Made by a program: the position numbers and the translations under genes. Of a stretch of DNA of 64,000 nucleotides, positions 47,717 to 57,666 are shown piece after piece. The DNA is from Psychrobacter sp. P11F6 (GTDB taxonomy: Bacteria; Pseudomonadota; Gammaproteobacteria; Pseudomonadales; Moraxellaceae): assembly GCF_001435295.1 (NCBI RefSeq), contig NZ_CM003594.1, positions 1,054,001 through 1,118,000 of the forward strand, written 5' to 3'. Position 1 is the stretch's first letter; every line of letters begins with the position of its first letter. The notes below the pieces were generated by a model. The model worked only from the letters and a program-made list of their open reading frames with translations. It did not search any database and was not told the origin of the DNA.

Positions 47717-48076
47717 CTACATTAAGTCATAAGTTTTGAGTTTTTTGCGTAAAGTGCCACGATTCAGACCTAAGATTTGTGCACACTTGGTTTGATTGCC
47801 TCGAGTTTTTTCAAGGACAACCGACAATAGCGGCTCTTCAACTTGTTTTAAAATAAGCTCATACAAGTCGGTCGGCATCTCATCGCCTAGCATCGCGAAG
47901 TACTGTCGTACCACACGCTCCACATGTACGCGCAGTGGTTCATGCCGGTGGCTCGCATCGCTGTCTAATGAGGAGTTAACATGACGAGTTGAATGATGGT
48001 CGGCTGTACTATAATCGGCAGGATGCTCAGAGCTTGTGGCAAAATGATTGGCATTATGCTGTGCATGAGGTGCCAT
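47717..48076 (-). CDS. fis: DNA-binding protein Fis
   Basis: A 119-residue nucleoid and recombination-stimulating protein. The C-terminal helix-turn-helix (KTRGNQTKCAQILGLNRGTL then RKKLKTYDLM) is the Fis signature. The core dimer helices are at ~50-95 (VERVVRQYFAMLGDEMPTDL). The first ~45 residues are a histidine- and serine-rich extension not found in E. coli Fis (98). ATG has AAGGA ten bases upstream. fis lies between the DUF3426 gene and purH, as in Acinetobacter and Pseudomonas, but dusB, often beside fis, is absent: the 274 bp upstream hold no gene. Confidence 0.95.
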   Translation of the reverse strand: MAPHAQHNANHFATSSEHPADYSTADHHSTRHVNSSLDSDASHRHEPLRVHVERVVRQYFAMLGDEMPTDLYELILKQVEEPLLSVVLEKTRGNQTKCAQILGLNRGTLRKKLKTYDLM

Positions 48077-48350
48077 AAGATAATGTCCTTGGGATTGGAA
48101 AGAGTCAAACCATAAGATATCAGGGTATTATATCAAATTAATATCGTTTAGCGCTGACAGATTAACCTTATATTGGCAGCAGTATGACTAGGGTATATGC
48201 TTACTATTATAACATTGCCACAAAATATAACTGGCTGGGTCGCACTTGCATCACTACTGAACTTGCGATCTGCCTACGTTTTTCTGAGGGCTGAAGTTTT
48301 AAAAGACGAGGTTGTTTATAGAAACAGCTATTTTGTTGGTAATTATCTAT

Positions 48351-49643
48351 TCAATACAGAGGACTTATAGTCACTTCTCGAATTTGTCTATTAGCTACAG
48401 GGATGGTAAATAATATGTTTCGACTACTGTCAGCCGCTAATTGGCTTTGCTTGCTTAATAGATAATCAGCTGGCGTGGCGATGAATTCTCCAATCATATC
48501 ATTTGCGCCGTATACGCTGACTTTAACATTCGGATACAGCTGTGCTTTGGCACTTTGATTGTTTAATGTGGCACTGACATCGCTCGACTTTCCATCCATC
48601 TTAATCTTACTCGATTTATGATTAAGGTTGGTAATCGTGAATGCTGTTAGATCGGCACTAGGTAAACTACAGGCAGCCACTGCACATACTGATTGTAAGC
48701 GCTCTGCATGCACTGGGTTTTTTATCAAAGTTTCTAGATTAAAAATGACGTATTGAGTAAAAAGGAGCAGTGCTAATACTAAGCATCCTAGCGTCCATAG
48801 TAAGGATGCGATAGAACGTCTCTGCGGCGTAGGTGTAAACTTTGCTTGTGCTTTTCTCACACGCTCTTCGGAGGTTGACGCTTCATCTTTCAGTGGTACA
48901 CCCATATCGAGCAACAGTTGTGATAAATCGGTATCGTCTTGTCGAACCTCTTCGCTTTTATTTTGGTCTTTTAGGAGTTTTTCGAGCCAAGAATTGTCCG
49001 CAGTATCATCCACATTGGCATGAATATCATTAGCGGCTGCTGAACTGAGCGCCATTTGTGCTGATGAGGAATTTTCTGTTGTCGCATCAGATGATACTTT
49101 CGCTGATGACGCGTTGTTTTTATCTGTTTTTTTAGAGAGGTTACTTGTTGGTTGGTTGTCTGCTGTAGAAGTATAACTGCTATTGTTCATATTGCTTGCT
49201 TGAGTCAGCCAAGCATCCATACTATCTAGAGAATCATACTCTAAAATACTTTCTTCTGGCTCATCGCTATCCATGTCATCATAGATTAAGCCGTCATGAA
49301 TCAAATCATCCTCAATTAAAGTATCAGATGAAATATTTTTTGAATGTGGAGGAGTGAGTGGTGACTTAGCAGCGCCTACTGCATGTTGATTTTTATTATG
49401 ATTGTCAGCGGTTTGTGCAGAATGTCCATTTGAATCGGCTGTCATATTGGTGTCAGTCGTTGTATTTTCTTGAATCGCGGAAGTACTGACAGCATCGGCA
49501 GTGAGGATAAGATGTTTATTGACCAAAAAACTCTGTTGGCATTGATCACAGCTAACAGTGGCGTTTACTTTATTCAACTGTGTTTGCTGTATTTTAAAGC
49601 AAGCTTGGCAATGAGGGCACTGAGTTTTTATGGGCGTGGTCAT
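48351..49643 (-). CDS. Zinc-ribbon (MJ0042) and DUF3426 domain membrane protein
   Basis: A 430-residue protein of unknown function. An N-terminal MJ0042-type zinc ribbon has C9/C12 (TQCPHCQACF) and C32/C35 (VSCDQCQQSF). A long low-complexity acidic, S/N/T-rich region spans ~45-265. One transmembrane helix follows at ~277-300 (SLLWTLGCLVLALLLFTQYV). The periplasmic C-terminal DUF3426 domain carries the cysteine pair in VCAVAACSLP. This architecture next to prmA and fis is conserved in gammaproteobacteria. No function is established that I know of. Confidence 0.88.
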   Translation of the reverse strand: MTTPIKTQCPHCQACFKIQQTQLNKVNATVSCDQCQQSFLVNKHLILTADAVSTSAIQENTTTDTNMTADSNGHSAQTADNHNKNQHAVGAAKSPLTPPHSKNISSDTLIEDDLIHDGLIYDDMDSDEPEESILEYDSLDSMDAWLTQASNMNNSSYTSTADNQPTSNLSKKTDKNNASSAKVSSDATTENSSSAQMALSSAAANDIHANVDDTADNSWLEKLLKDQNKSEEVRQDDTDLSQLLLDMGVPLKDEASTSEERVRKAQAKFTPTPQRRSIASLLWTLGCLVLALLLFTQYVIFNLETLIKNPVHAERLQSVCAVAACSLPSADLTAFTITNLNHKSSKIKMDGKSSDVSATLNNQSAKAQLYPNVKVSVYGANDMIGEFIATPADYLLSKQSQLAADSSRNILFTIPVANRQIREVTISPLY

Positions 49644-49839
49644 AGGGTCGAATCCAAAAAATTATGGTTATCAATACCGCTTAGCCACTCGCTAATAGTT
49701 GCCTATAGTGCTAATACTGCCTTTTGTGTTAGCTTTAAATATTAGCTGTAAATGTCCATAAATCATGAATAAGGACAGAGTGGCGTCAAATGCATGACAT
49801 TTGACTGCCCTCTATCGTAACAGATGTAATTAAATGTTG

Positions 49840-50766
49840 CTAGCCTGTAAATGTACCAGATAAACGCTGCCAATGTTGGTCTTCTTGCGCTGTAAAAGCA
49901 TGCTTTGCATCAAGCGCAAAATAAGGTTGATAAGCCGCCGTTACTTGTTCGGTTTGTGACTCTATTAGACCGGCCAATACAATGCGACCTTTTGGTGCGA
50001 TTAAGGTAGCAAAGTAAGGCGCTAAGCCAATAAGCGGCTTGGCTAGAATGTTTGCAACGATTACGTCTACAGGTAACACATCATTTTGTGTACAGTAGTC
50101 AGTAAAATCTTCTGGTAAAAACGCTTGCAGACGATCCTCAACGTGATTGCGTGCGGCATTTTGATTGGTTGCCAGTACTGCTTGTGGGTCGATATCGACG
50201 GCATACACGTGGCGCGCACCTAATAACAAAGCAGCAATGCCTAAAATACCTGAACCGCAACCATAATCAATCACCACTTTGTCTTTTAGATCTTGTTCTG
50301 TTAACCAGTCAAGACATAAGCGGGTAGTGGCATGATAGCCTGTACCAAAAGCTAGGCCAGGATCCATAATAATATTAGTCGCCTCAGGATTGGGCGGCGT
50401 CAGCCAGTTGGGCACAATCCATAAATTATTGGCACATTCGATAGGATGGTAATTGCTCATCCATTCGCGCTCCCAGTCTTTATCATCGACAGCCGTGAGC
50501 CAGATACGAGTGGCTTGCACTTGTGCTGCGATTTCATGACTGAGCTGCTCGACTGCCTGACGACTGCCAGCATCGGTGGTCGCATCAAATAGCCCTGTCA
50601 AGATAACCTCATCCCATAGCGGTGATTCACCAGGTAAGGGCTCAAATAGAGGTTGGTCACCTGCGTCGTCTAAGGCGATGGATAATGCACCTGCTTCTAG
50701 GAGCAGTGCCTCAGCCAAATCGACGTTTGCTTTTTCACATTGTAAATGCAGTTGTTGCCATGCCAT
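49840..50766 (-). CDS. prmA: Ribosomal protein L11 methyltransferase
   Basis: A 308-residue SAM-dependent enzyme that trimethylates ribosomal protein L11. Motifs are MAWQQLHLQCEKANVDLAEA at the N-terminus, MDPGLAFGTGYHATTRLCLD, the SAM-binding VIDYGCGSGILGIAALLLGA and VIVANILAKPLIGLAP. Start choice: ATG at 50766 has AAGG eight bases upstream; the frame is open a further 105 bases but that part has no family similarity. It is upstream of the DUF3426 gene (196-bp gap), likely co-transcribed. Confidence 0.97.
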   Translation of the reverse strand: MAWQQLHLQCEKANVDLAEALLLEAGALSIALDDAGDQPLFEPLPGESPLWDEVILTGLFDATTDAGSRQAVEQLSHEIAAQVQATRIWLTAVDDKDWEREWMSNYHPIECANNLWIVPNWLTPPNPEATNIIMDPGLAFGTGYHATTRLCLDWLTEQDLKDKVVIDYGCGSGILGIAALLLGARHVYAVDIDPQAVLATNQNAARNHVEDRLQAFLPEDFTDYCTQNDVLPVDVIVANILAKPLIGLAPYFATLIAPKGRIVLAGLIESQTEQVTAAYQPYFALDAKHAFTAQEDQHWQRLSGTFTG

Positions 50767-50888
50767 AACGATAACCTTAATTAAAAATAAATGTATATTT
50801 TGGATAAATGATGCGTGTGCAGAATATAAAAAGTGAATAGATACCAAATGATAAACTTGGTCTCTATTCACTTCGGTATGTCTTGATA

Positions 50889-51701
50889 TTAGCGTAAGGC
50901 TTGCTTCGCTTCACTGATGACGCGAGCGTTGCCTTGGGCTTGTCCTGATTGCAAAATAATTTGCCACAGCGCGCGGCGACGACTGGTATCTTGAGAAACA
51001 CTCAGACCACGGCGTGCCATGGCTTCTGCCTTGCGCGGCTGGTTCTTTTTTAATGCCACTTGCGCCAAATAGAAATACACCGCAGAAGATTTAGGTGCTA
51101 GGCGCTGTGCACGGGTAAAGCTGTTTTCAGCATTGGTCAGTTTGCCAGCTTTTAGTTGACTGATACCTGCTTGCATCAAATTGCGAAATGCTGGCAGGTT
51201 GCTATTGTTGGTAGTAGTAGCTTGCTGTGTCCGTTGCTGCGAGTTTTTTCTTGCCTGTTCTAGCAATTCGTTGTGTGACGGTGCTGACGGCTCAGAGATG
51301 ATGTAGTCATCACGCGAAGGAATGATTATAACTGAATCAGGTTGGGTCAACACAGGACTAGATGGTGTAAATACAGGCGTCTCTTGAGTCAATGGATTGG
51401 TTGATTCGGCTGGCTCAGAGGGATTATAAGGCTCAATGGGGTAGTCATCCTCGTCCTCTGTTCTGACAATGGGCGTTTGCGTCACAGTCGCTATGGGGGC
51501 TTTAGCTGTCTGCGATGATGGCAGCGTTTGAGTCGGTACGGTTTTCATAGCGGTAGATGCAGTCGGCGCAGTCTGGCAAGCGCTCAAACTCAACATGCCA
51601 GCTAGAGCACTGACTGCCAGCATCGTATTGGCTGGCTTGATTTTGATAGACCGCGTTATGACGGCTGACCTAGCTGATACAGTTTGCTTGAGAGATAACA
51701 T
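50889..51701 (-). CDS. Lipoprotein with TPR-like C-terminal region
   Basis: A 270-residue predicted lipoprotein. The lipobox L-S-A-C has C42 after a hydrophobic stretch (MLAVSALAGMLSLS), preceded by a longer-than-usual basic leader. Residues ~43-165 are P/T/S-rich and disordered. Residues ~170-265 hold helical repeats of TPR type (FRNLMQAGISQLKAGKLTNA, ENSFTRAQRLAPKSSAVYFY, LAQVALKKNQPRKAEAMARR). It lies 35 bases after mrcB in the same direction. By position and type it may be a PBP1b partner such as an LpoB-like activator, but it lacks clear LpoB sequence. ATG at 51701 has AAAAGG upstream. Confidence 0.72.
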   Translation of the reverse strand: MLSLKQTVSARSAVITRSIKIKPANTMLAVSALAGMLSLSACQTAPTASTAMKTVPTQTLPSSQTAKAPIATVTQTPIVRTEDEDDYPIEPYNPSEPAESTNPLTQETPVFTPSSPVLTQPDSVIIIPSRDDYIISEPSAPSHNELLEQARKNSQQRTQQATTTNNSNLPAFRNLMQAGISQLKAGKLTNAENSFTRAQRLAPKSSAVYFYLAQVALKKNQPRKAEAMARRGLSVSQDTSRRRALWQIILQSGQAQGNARVISEAKQALR

Positions 51702-51736
51702 TAAGTTGAGACCTTTTTTAAGTTTCACAAATAACT

Positions 51737-54214
51737 TTAGAACCATTCAACGGCACGATCATACCAAGTATCGGCACGACTTTCTGCATCATTACCATTT
51801 GACCCATCACTGTTTTCTTGGTTGTCGCTATCAACAGCTTCGCCATTTGGAATCTCTAAACCTTCACTACGGCGCTGCTGGTTCTGTTCACGAGCACGAT
51901 CTTGTTGATATAAGCCGACAGCGCAACTGCTGGCTTCTTCTGGTAAATATGCTGACAGGACAGGCAGATAGCGTGCATCTGCACAGCGCTCATTAGACAG
52001 CTTGCCTGAGTTGTTCTCTAACCACAACCATTCAATACCTTCAGGCTCTGGTAGTGCCACAGGCGTCAGCTTCAAGCGATTCATATAGTCAACCCAAACT
52101 GGCAATGCGCCAGTACCGCCGCTTAAACCAATTGGCTTGTTATCATCACGGCCAACCCAAACCACACTGACGTAGTTGCCACTGTAGCCTGCAAACCAAG
52201 CGTCGCGGTAATCATTTGTGGTTCCTGTTTTGCCAGCAAGATTTAGATTGCTACCAAGTGATTGCACGCGTTTGGCAGTACCGTTTTTGACCACATCTTG
52301 TAAAGCATAGTTAATTAAGAAATTGGTCTCAGGCGGAATACTACGCTGAGTGTTGAGTCCAGTACGTTGTAAAATACGACCACGGTCATCAATGACGGTG
52401 CGAATACTATGGATAGGCGTACGGAAGCCACCAGTTGCAAAGACTTGATAGACACCAAGCATGTCCATTGGGCTAAGATTAACAGAACCTAACAATGCTG
52501 ACGGGTAGGGTGGTATTTTTTCTTTAATACCCATGCGCTGTAACTGCTTGGCAAAGGTATCGACCCCAAACTCCATACCTAAGCGTACCGTTGCTTGGTT
52601 ATAAGACTTTGATAAAGCGGTGGTAAATGGCACATAACCATGGTCACGATTGTCATAGTTCTTGGGGTTCCATTTAGTACCATCGCTTAGATTCACGGTA
52701 ATCGGTGAGTCATCGACTGAGCTTGCAAGATTATAGCGCCCACTTTCAAGCGCTGTCATATAAATAATAGGCTTCAATAAAGAACCCACTTGGCGCTTGG
52801 CATCGACAGCACGGTTAAAGCCGGTAAATTCACTGCCACTGCCCACCACAGAGACCAGCTCACCAGTCTCAGGATTGGCACTCACTAGAGCACCTTGCAA
52901 GTCTTTAGTTTTGCTACTGTTACGACGCAGCTCACCCAATTTTCTATCAACTGCTTTGTCTGCGGCTAATTGTGCAATAGGGTCTAAAGTACTGATAATG
53001 ATAAGACCTTCATTTTTGAGATCATCAGAATAGTACACGGTATTCAGCTCGCGCTTGACGATATCCAAAAAGTCAGGGAATTGACTTTTGCCTTCGACAG
53101 GTTTGTCCACGACACCAAGTGGTTGCTTTAGCGCTTTCTCATAGTCTTCTTGACTGAGTGAGCCAACAGCCAGCATGTTGCCCAGCACGACGTCACGGCG
53201 CGCTTTTGAGTCGTTTGGATGGCGACGTGGGTTGTAGATACTCGGGCCTTTTGCCATACCGACTAGCAGGGCTTGCTGATCCAAGCGTAGCTCATTCAGT
53301 GGTTTATCAAAGTAAAACTGTGATGCCAAGCCAAAACCATTAATAGAGCGGTTGCCGTTTTGACCCAAATAAATCTCATTGAGGTACGTTTGTAGAATTT
53401 CATCTTTGCTATAATGTAGCTCGAGCAATACTGCCATTAACGCTTCGTTGGCTTTGCGCTTCAGCGTACGGTCTGAATTGAGATAGAAGTTTTTAATCAG
53501 CTGCTGAGTGATGGTCGAGCCGCCTTGTCTAGAGCCACCAGAGAAGTTGTTCAGTACGGCACGTGCAATGCCTCGTATAGAGACGCCTTTGTGCTCATAA
53601 AACGCACGGTCTTCCGTGGCTATTAACGCATCAATGAGTGGTTGTGGCACTTCATCTAACGAGACGACCAAACGATCCTCATTACTGTCAGGATAAATGC
53701 CACCGATACTCACCGGCTCTAAGCGAATGATGCCGCTTTTGGCAGGCAAAGTACTTTGTACGGACTCAATCTTGTTACCAGCAATGGTCATTTTTATGAC
53801 TTGCTCTTTATCCACATCGTTGGCGCTATAAGTAAAACCGCGAGTATGAATAAAGTAGGTATTACCTGATCTATGATAGGTTCCCGTGCGATCATAAGCT
53901 TTGTTGCTTTGATAGTTCAGCAACTCCAGCCATGTCTTCATCGTATCTTTGTCGACACTCGCGCCTTGATACAATTCAAGCGGCTGCGAATACACTTTAG
54001 CAGGAATATCCCAGCGCTTACCCTCGAACTTATGGGTAATGGTGCGATCAAGTTTGATTAAATATAGCGCCAAGAGCACCATGCCAGCAATAATGACAAT
54101 TAAGATAAGACTACTAAATACCAACCCACGCTGCTGTGAAGGTAGCGTGTGGTTAACAGATTTAGAGGACTGTGTTAACTTGGTATTTGGTAACTTGGAA
54201 TTGGATGTTTGCAC
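51737..54214 (-). CDS. mrcB: Penicillin-binding protein 1B (bifunctional class A)
   Basis: An 825-residue class A PBP that polymerises and cross-links peptidoglycan. One transmembrane helix lies at ~31-53. The UB2H-like region (~70-160) is typical of PBP1b. The glycosyltransferase domain has E201 in ATEDRAFYEHKG and RQGGSTITQQLIKNFYLNSD. The transpeptidase has S478-x-x-K481 in GSLLKPIIY, SYN in SKSYNQATVR and KTGTTNDYRDAWFAGYSG. The C-terminal tail (~770-825) is polar. The start is GTG at 54214, the only start available after an upstream in-frame stop, without a strong ribosome site. Confidence 0.95.
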   Translation of the reverse strand: MQTSNSKLPNTKLTQSSKSVNHTLPSQQRGLVFSSLILIVIIAGMVLLALYLIKLDRTITHKFEGKRWDIPAKVYSQPLELYQGASVDKDTMKTWLELLNYQSNKAYDRTGTYHRSGNTYFIHTRGFTYSANDVDKEQVIKMTIAGNKIESVQSTLPAKSGIIRLEPVSIGGIYPDSNEDRLVVSLDEVPQPLIDALIATEDRAFYEHKGVSIRGIARAVLNNFSGGSRQGGSTITQQLIKNFYLNSDRTLKRKANEALMAVLLELHYSKDEILQTYLNEIYLGQNGNRSINGFGLASQFYFDKPLNELRLDQQALLVGMAKGPSIYNPRRHPNDSKARRDVVLGNMLAVGSLSQEDYEKALKQPLGVVDKPVEGKSQFPDFLDIVKRELNTVYYSDDLKNEGLIIISTLDPIAQLAADKAVDRKLGELRRNSSKTKDLQGALVSANPETGELVSVVGSGSEFTGFNRAVDAKRQVGSLLKPIIYMTALESGRYNLASSVDDSPITVNLSDGTKWNPKNYDNRDHGYVPFTTALSKSYNQATVRLGMEFGVDTFAKQLQRMGIKEKIPPYPSALLGSVNLSPMDMLGVYQVFATGGFRTPIHSIRTVIDDRGRILQRTGLNTQRSIPPETNFLINYALQDVVKNGTAKRVQSLGSNLNLAGKTGTTNDYRDAWFAGYSGNYVSVVWVGRDDNKPIGLSGGTGALPVWVDYMNRLKLTPVALPEPEGIEWLWLENNSGKLSNERCADARYLPVLSAYLPEEASSCAVGLYQQDRAREQNQQRRSEGLEIPNGEAVDSDNQENSDGSNGNDAESRADTWYDRAVEWF

Positions 54215-54683
54215 TGATGTCGCACCATTTTGGTATAAAAAACTGCCTCATAATGACGCAAATTGACAAATTTTTCAATCTATCATCGTCAACGCAGGCA
54301 TTCATTGATTTTAAGCTGTGCGTGGTTATGCTCTTCACAGCGCTTGCGTATAGTATAATCTCTGTTAAAACACGGTCATTGCTAACAAAGCATTAAAAGC
54401 TTTAGATTGACAGTATCATTGTCATATAAGTGTCATATTAGCTTCATGTCACCATGTCACATAGCCATGCACGATAGCAGTTTAGAGATGCGCCAACGAT
54501 GTGTTTTTTATGAATTAACCGCTACTGTTATTGTTTTATTTTTTGTGAGCCGTGCTGAGAGTTATTTAAAATAGCTGTTTTAGATAAGTCTTCTGCATAG
54601 GCGTTGAGTCTCGTTAGTGATAGTAAGTTTACTTAAAGCGAATAAGGTTCGAGCAAACCTGTCTAAAGGAAGTAAGCGCGATT
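54215..54683. other. Divergent promoter region between mrcB and the P-type ATPase gene
   Basis: A 469-bp spacer with no gene. A TATAAT at ~54353 on the plus strand is a possible -10 but lacks a good -35. I see no FNR-type (TTGAT-N4-ATCAA) or CueR-type site that would support copper or oxygen control. Confidence 0.45.
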
Positions 54684-57464
54684 ATGTCCAATGTCCCATC
54701 ATCAATGGCCTCGACCACCAGCCAGCATTATGAAGATAACTCTATCATCGAAGGTTTAGTACTGCCACTCGCAGGTCACTGTTTCCACTGCGGTGATCCT
54801 GTACCGCAGCCGCCGTTCCATGCCAAGATATTGGGTAAGCCGCGTGAGATGTGCTGTATGGGCTGTCAGTTAGCCTCTCAAAGCATCGTAGAGGCAGGGC
54901 TTGAGCAGTATTACTTGGACCGCTCAGAGATTAATCGTACGGCAAGTCTACCGACGCAGTTGACTCGCCTTGAGGCGTATGACCATGACGAGATCAAATC
55001 ACAATTCGTCTATGCTCAAGACGGACTGTCGGTTGCAGAACTGTCTGTCAATAACCTACGCTGCGCGGCATGTACTTGGCTCATTGAGTCGCGTCTCGAT
55101 GAGTTAGAGGGCATCAGTAAATGTCAGGTGAATTTGACCAATCAGCGTATGCGTGTGATTTGGAACGAGGATAAGCTGCCGATCAGCCGTATTCTTGCCA
55201 CCATTAATGAAATCGGCTATGAAGCCAAGCCTTATCGTCAAGATACGCATGAGGCGATGCTGGCGCGTCATAACAACCAAATGCTCATAAGATTGGGCAT
55301 TGCCGCGTTGGGCTCGATGCAAGCGATGATGTATGCCGTTGCCATCTATTTTGGTGAATACAGCGATATGCTAATATTTCAGCGTGATTTTTTGCGCTGG
55401 GTATCTTTATTTGTCAGTACGCCCGTTTTCTTCTATGCGGGTATCCCGTTCTTTACCTCAGCGTGGTCGGCAATTCGTGCCCGTCAAGTTAATATGGATG
55501 TACCCGTCAGTATCGCGCTGATTGTGACTTTTTTCGCGAGCCTATATGCGACCATCACTGGGCAAGGGGAAACCTATTACGATTCAGTCAGTATGTTTAT
55601 TTTCTTTTTACTGGCAGGGCGTTACATTGAACATAATGCTCGCCTAAAAGCCGCCACCATGGCCAATGACTTGGTCGTGGTTGAGCCAGTACTGGTACAA
55701 AAAATTGCGGAAGATAAAGAAGCCGCCGAGCTTATATTACAGCAGTTAAAGAAAAATGAGCTCGAGAAAACAGCTGTAAATGAAGACGTGAGTAATCAAG
55801 TCAGTAATTTGGATACAAATGAGGCGAGCACATCAGCCAATCCAACGCCTAATTTTATGCAAAGAATGGATGCCAATGTTCATCAGCTCACATCGAAAAT
55901 TGCACAAGACTGGCAACTCGCGCGTACTCAACAATCAGCCTTACCAACAGCAGCAGATGAGGCAAAAGAAAAACAAATGGTCACCGCCCATAGTTTGCAA
56001 GTGGGTGATATCATTTTAGTTGAAGCTGGCTCTGAAATCATCAGCGATGGTATTTTGCTGAGTCAGACTGCTACCGTGTCGCAAAGCCTATTGACGGGTG
56101 AGGGCGACTTGATTATCAAGAGCCAAGGTGACTATATCGTTGGCGGTGCACAAAACGATAGCCAACCGTTTGAGATGCTGGTCACAGCATTGCCAGCAGA
56201 CAGCCAAATTGGCTTGATTGATCGGCTGATGAACCGTGCCATGAGTGAAAAGCCCAAACTGGCACAGCAAGCCGATAAGCTGGCACGTTGGTTTGTGGCG
56301 CGTATTTTAGTATTGTCTGTCTTGGTATTCATTGGCTGGTATATCGTTGACCCAAGTCAAGCGATTTGGGCTACGGTCGCGGTATTGGTCGCGACTTGCC
56401 CTTGTGCACTGTCTTTAGCGACGCCAATTGCGCTGACGGTCGCGACCAATCGACTGGCAAGCTATGGCTTTTTGACAACGCGTGGACATACGCTACAAAC
56501 GCTCGCTGAAATCACTCATGTCGCCTTTGATAAAACAGGCACTTTAACTTATGGTAAGCCGAATTTATTAAATATTGAGCTGCTTAAAGATAATGATATT
56601 GCAACGGCTACAGATGAGCAAAAAGATACGGTATTAGCCATCGCTGCGGCTCTAGAAGTAGGGAGCCGTCATCCTATTGCACACGCGCTGCTTACCGCTG
56701 CCTATCAGTTGCATTTGCCATCGACGCAGGCCTTACAGCATTATCCAGCAGGCGGTGTCGAGGCAATGATTGATGGCGTATTATATCGAATTGGTCATGT
56801 AGATTTTGCGTTAAGCGATGCTGATAATGATATGGTCATTGATTTAGTATCACAGCGCGCCAGCTCAGCGGTGGTTTTATCTTGTCAACAAAATGACTCG
56901 GTCACTTGGCAAGCGCTGGCATGCTTCTATTTCAATGATAAGGTGCGTGATAGTGCCAAAGCCATGCTCGATACTCTTAAAGAGTTGGGTATTGAAACAG
57001 TTATGTTGACTGGTGACCCAAGCCCGCAAGCGCTGGTATTGGCTGAAAGCTTAGGGATGCATTCTGCTTACAATGGTCTGTCGCCAACAGACAAGGTCAC
57101 TCACATTCAAAAGCTACAGGCGGAGGGTGGCGTAGTGTTGATGGTGGGAGATGGTATCAACGATGCGCCAGTGCTAGCAGCGGCAGATGTCTCGACTTCT
57201 ATTGCGGGGGCGGCAGATTTGGCACAAGTATCGAGTGACAGTATTATCTTAAATGGTCAAATCGACGCTATTACTGCTGCCAAACATATCTCTGATAAAA
57301 CGGAACGTATTATCAAGCAAAACTTCCGCTGGGCACTCATTTATAATGGCAGTGTGCTAATACCAGCAGCGTTAGGCTATGTGCCACCTTGGCTGGCTGC
57401 TATTGGTATGTCATTAAGTTCATTGTTTGTGGTTTTAAATGCGCTGCGCTTAAAACGCGCTTAA
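54684..57464 (+). CDS. Heavy-metal (copper) P-type ATPase, CcoI/FixI-like
   Basis: A 926-residue membrane pump. An N-terminal zinc-ribbon-like region has C33/C36 and C57/C58/C61. A heavy-metal-associated domain has C127/C130 (LRCAACTW). Transmembrane helices flank the A domain. The metal site is C572-P-C574 in VATCPCALSLATP, phosphorylation is at D616 in FDKTGTLTYGKP, and the hinge is GDGINDAPVLAAADVS. The N-terminal cysteine module plus HMA is typical of CcoI/FixI, which supplies copper for cbb3 oxidase; no cco genes are adjacent, so the role is inferred. About 75 extra residues (~345-430, polar, E/N/Q-rich) are inserted in the A domain. ATG has AAAGGAAG upstream. Confidence 0.87.
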   Translation: MSNVPSSMASTTSQHYEDNSIIEGLVLPLAGHCFHCGDPVPQPPFHAKILGKPREMCCMGCQLASQSIVEAGLEQYYLDRSEINRTASLPTQLTRLEAYDHDEIKSQFVYAQDGLSVAELSVNNLRCAACTWLIESRLDELEGISKCQVNLTNQRMRVIWNEDKLPISRILATINEIGYEAKPYRQDTHEAMLARHNNQMLIRLGIAALGSMQAMMYAVAIYFGEYSDMLIFQRDFLRWVSLFVSTPVFFYAGIPFFTSAWSAIRARQVNMDVPVSIALIVTFFASLYATITGQGETYYDSVSMFIFFLLAGRYIEHNARLKAATMANDLVVVEPVLVQKIAEDKEAAELILQQLKKNELEKTAVNEDVSNQVSNLDTNEASTSANPTPNFMQRMDANVHQLTSKIAQDWQLARTQQSALPTAADEAKEKQMVTAHSLQVGDIILVEAGSEIISDGILLSQTATVSQSLLTGEGDLIIKSQGDYIVGGAQNDSQPFEMLVTALPADSQIGLIDRLMNRAMSEKPKLAQQADKLARWFVARILVLSVLVFIGWYIVDPSQAIWATVAVLVATCPCALSLATPIALTVATNRLASYGFLTTRGHTLQTLAEITHVAFDKTGTLTYGKPNLLNIELLKDNDIATATDEQKDTVLAIAAALEVGSRHPIAHALLTAAYQLHLPSTQALQHYPAGGVEAMIDGVLYRIGHVDFALSDADNDMVIDLVSQRASSAVVLSCQQNDSVTWQALACFYFNDKVRDSAKAMLDTLKELGIETVMLTGDPSPQALVLAESLGMHSAYNGLSPTDKVTHIQKLQAEGGVVLMVGDGINDAPVLAAADVSTSIAGAADLAQVSSDSIILNGQIDAITAAKHISDKTERIIKQNFRWALIYNGSVLIPAALGYVPPWLAAIGMSLSSLFVVLNALRLKRA

Positions 57465-57593
57465 TACCCATTCAAAAAACGATTAGCTGCGCCAAACTTA
57501 CTTAGCCTACTAATGTAGTACTGAGACTTATCTTCCTTGTTGCTCACATTTTTCCAGATAGTATGTCTATCATAAGTATTTAACTTTACCCAT

Positions 57594-57637
57594 AAAAAAA
57601 CCGCCTTTAACTATATGAATAGATAAGGCGGCTTTTT
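57594..57637. terminator. Bidirectional terminator
   Basis: Stem CCGCCTT (57601-57607) with AAGGCGG (57625-57631), extended by A/T pairs with one mismatch, 17-base loop. It lies between the convergent ATPase (+) and Bax-inhibitor-type (-) genes. Confidence 0.8.
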
Positions 57638-57666
57638 ATTTATATAACGATTAACTGGTTTTTAAA

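Noticed and set aside
50767..50871. N-terminal extension of PrmA
   Set aside because: The added residues are hydrophobic and unlike PrmA. The ATG at 50766 has a ribosome site and begins the conserved MAWQQL block.
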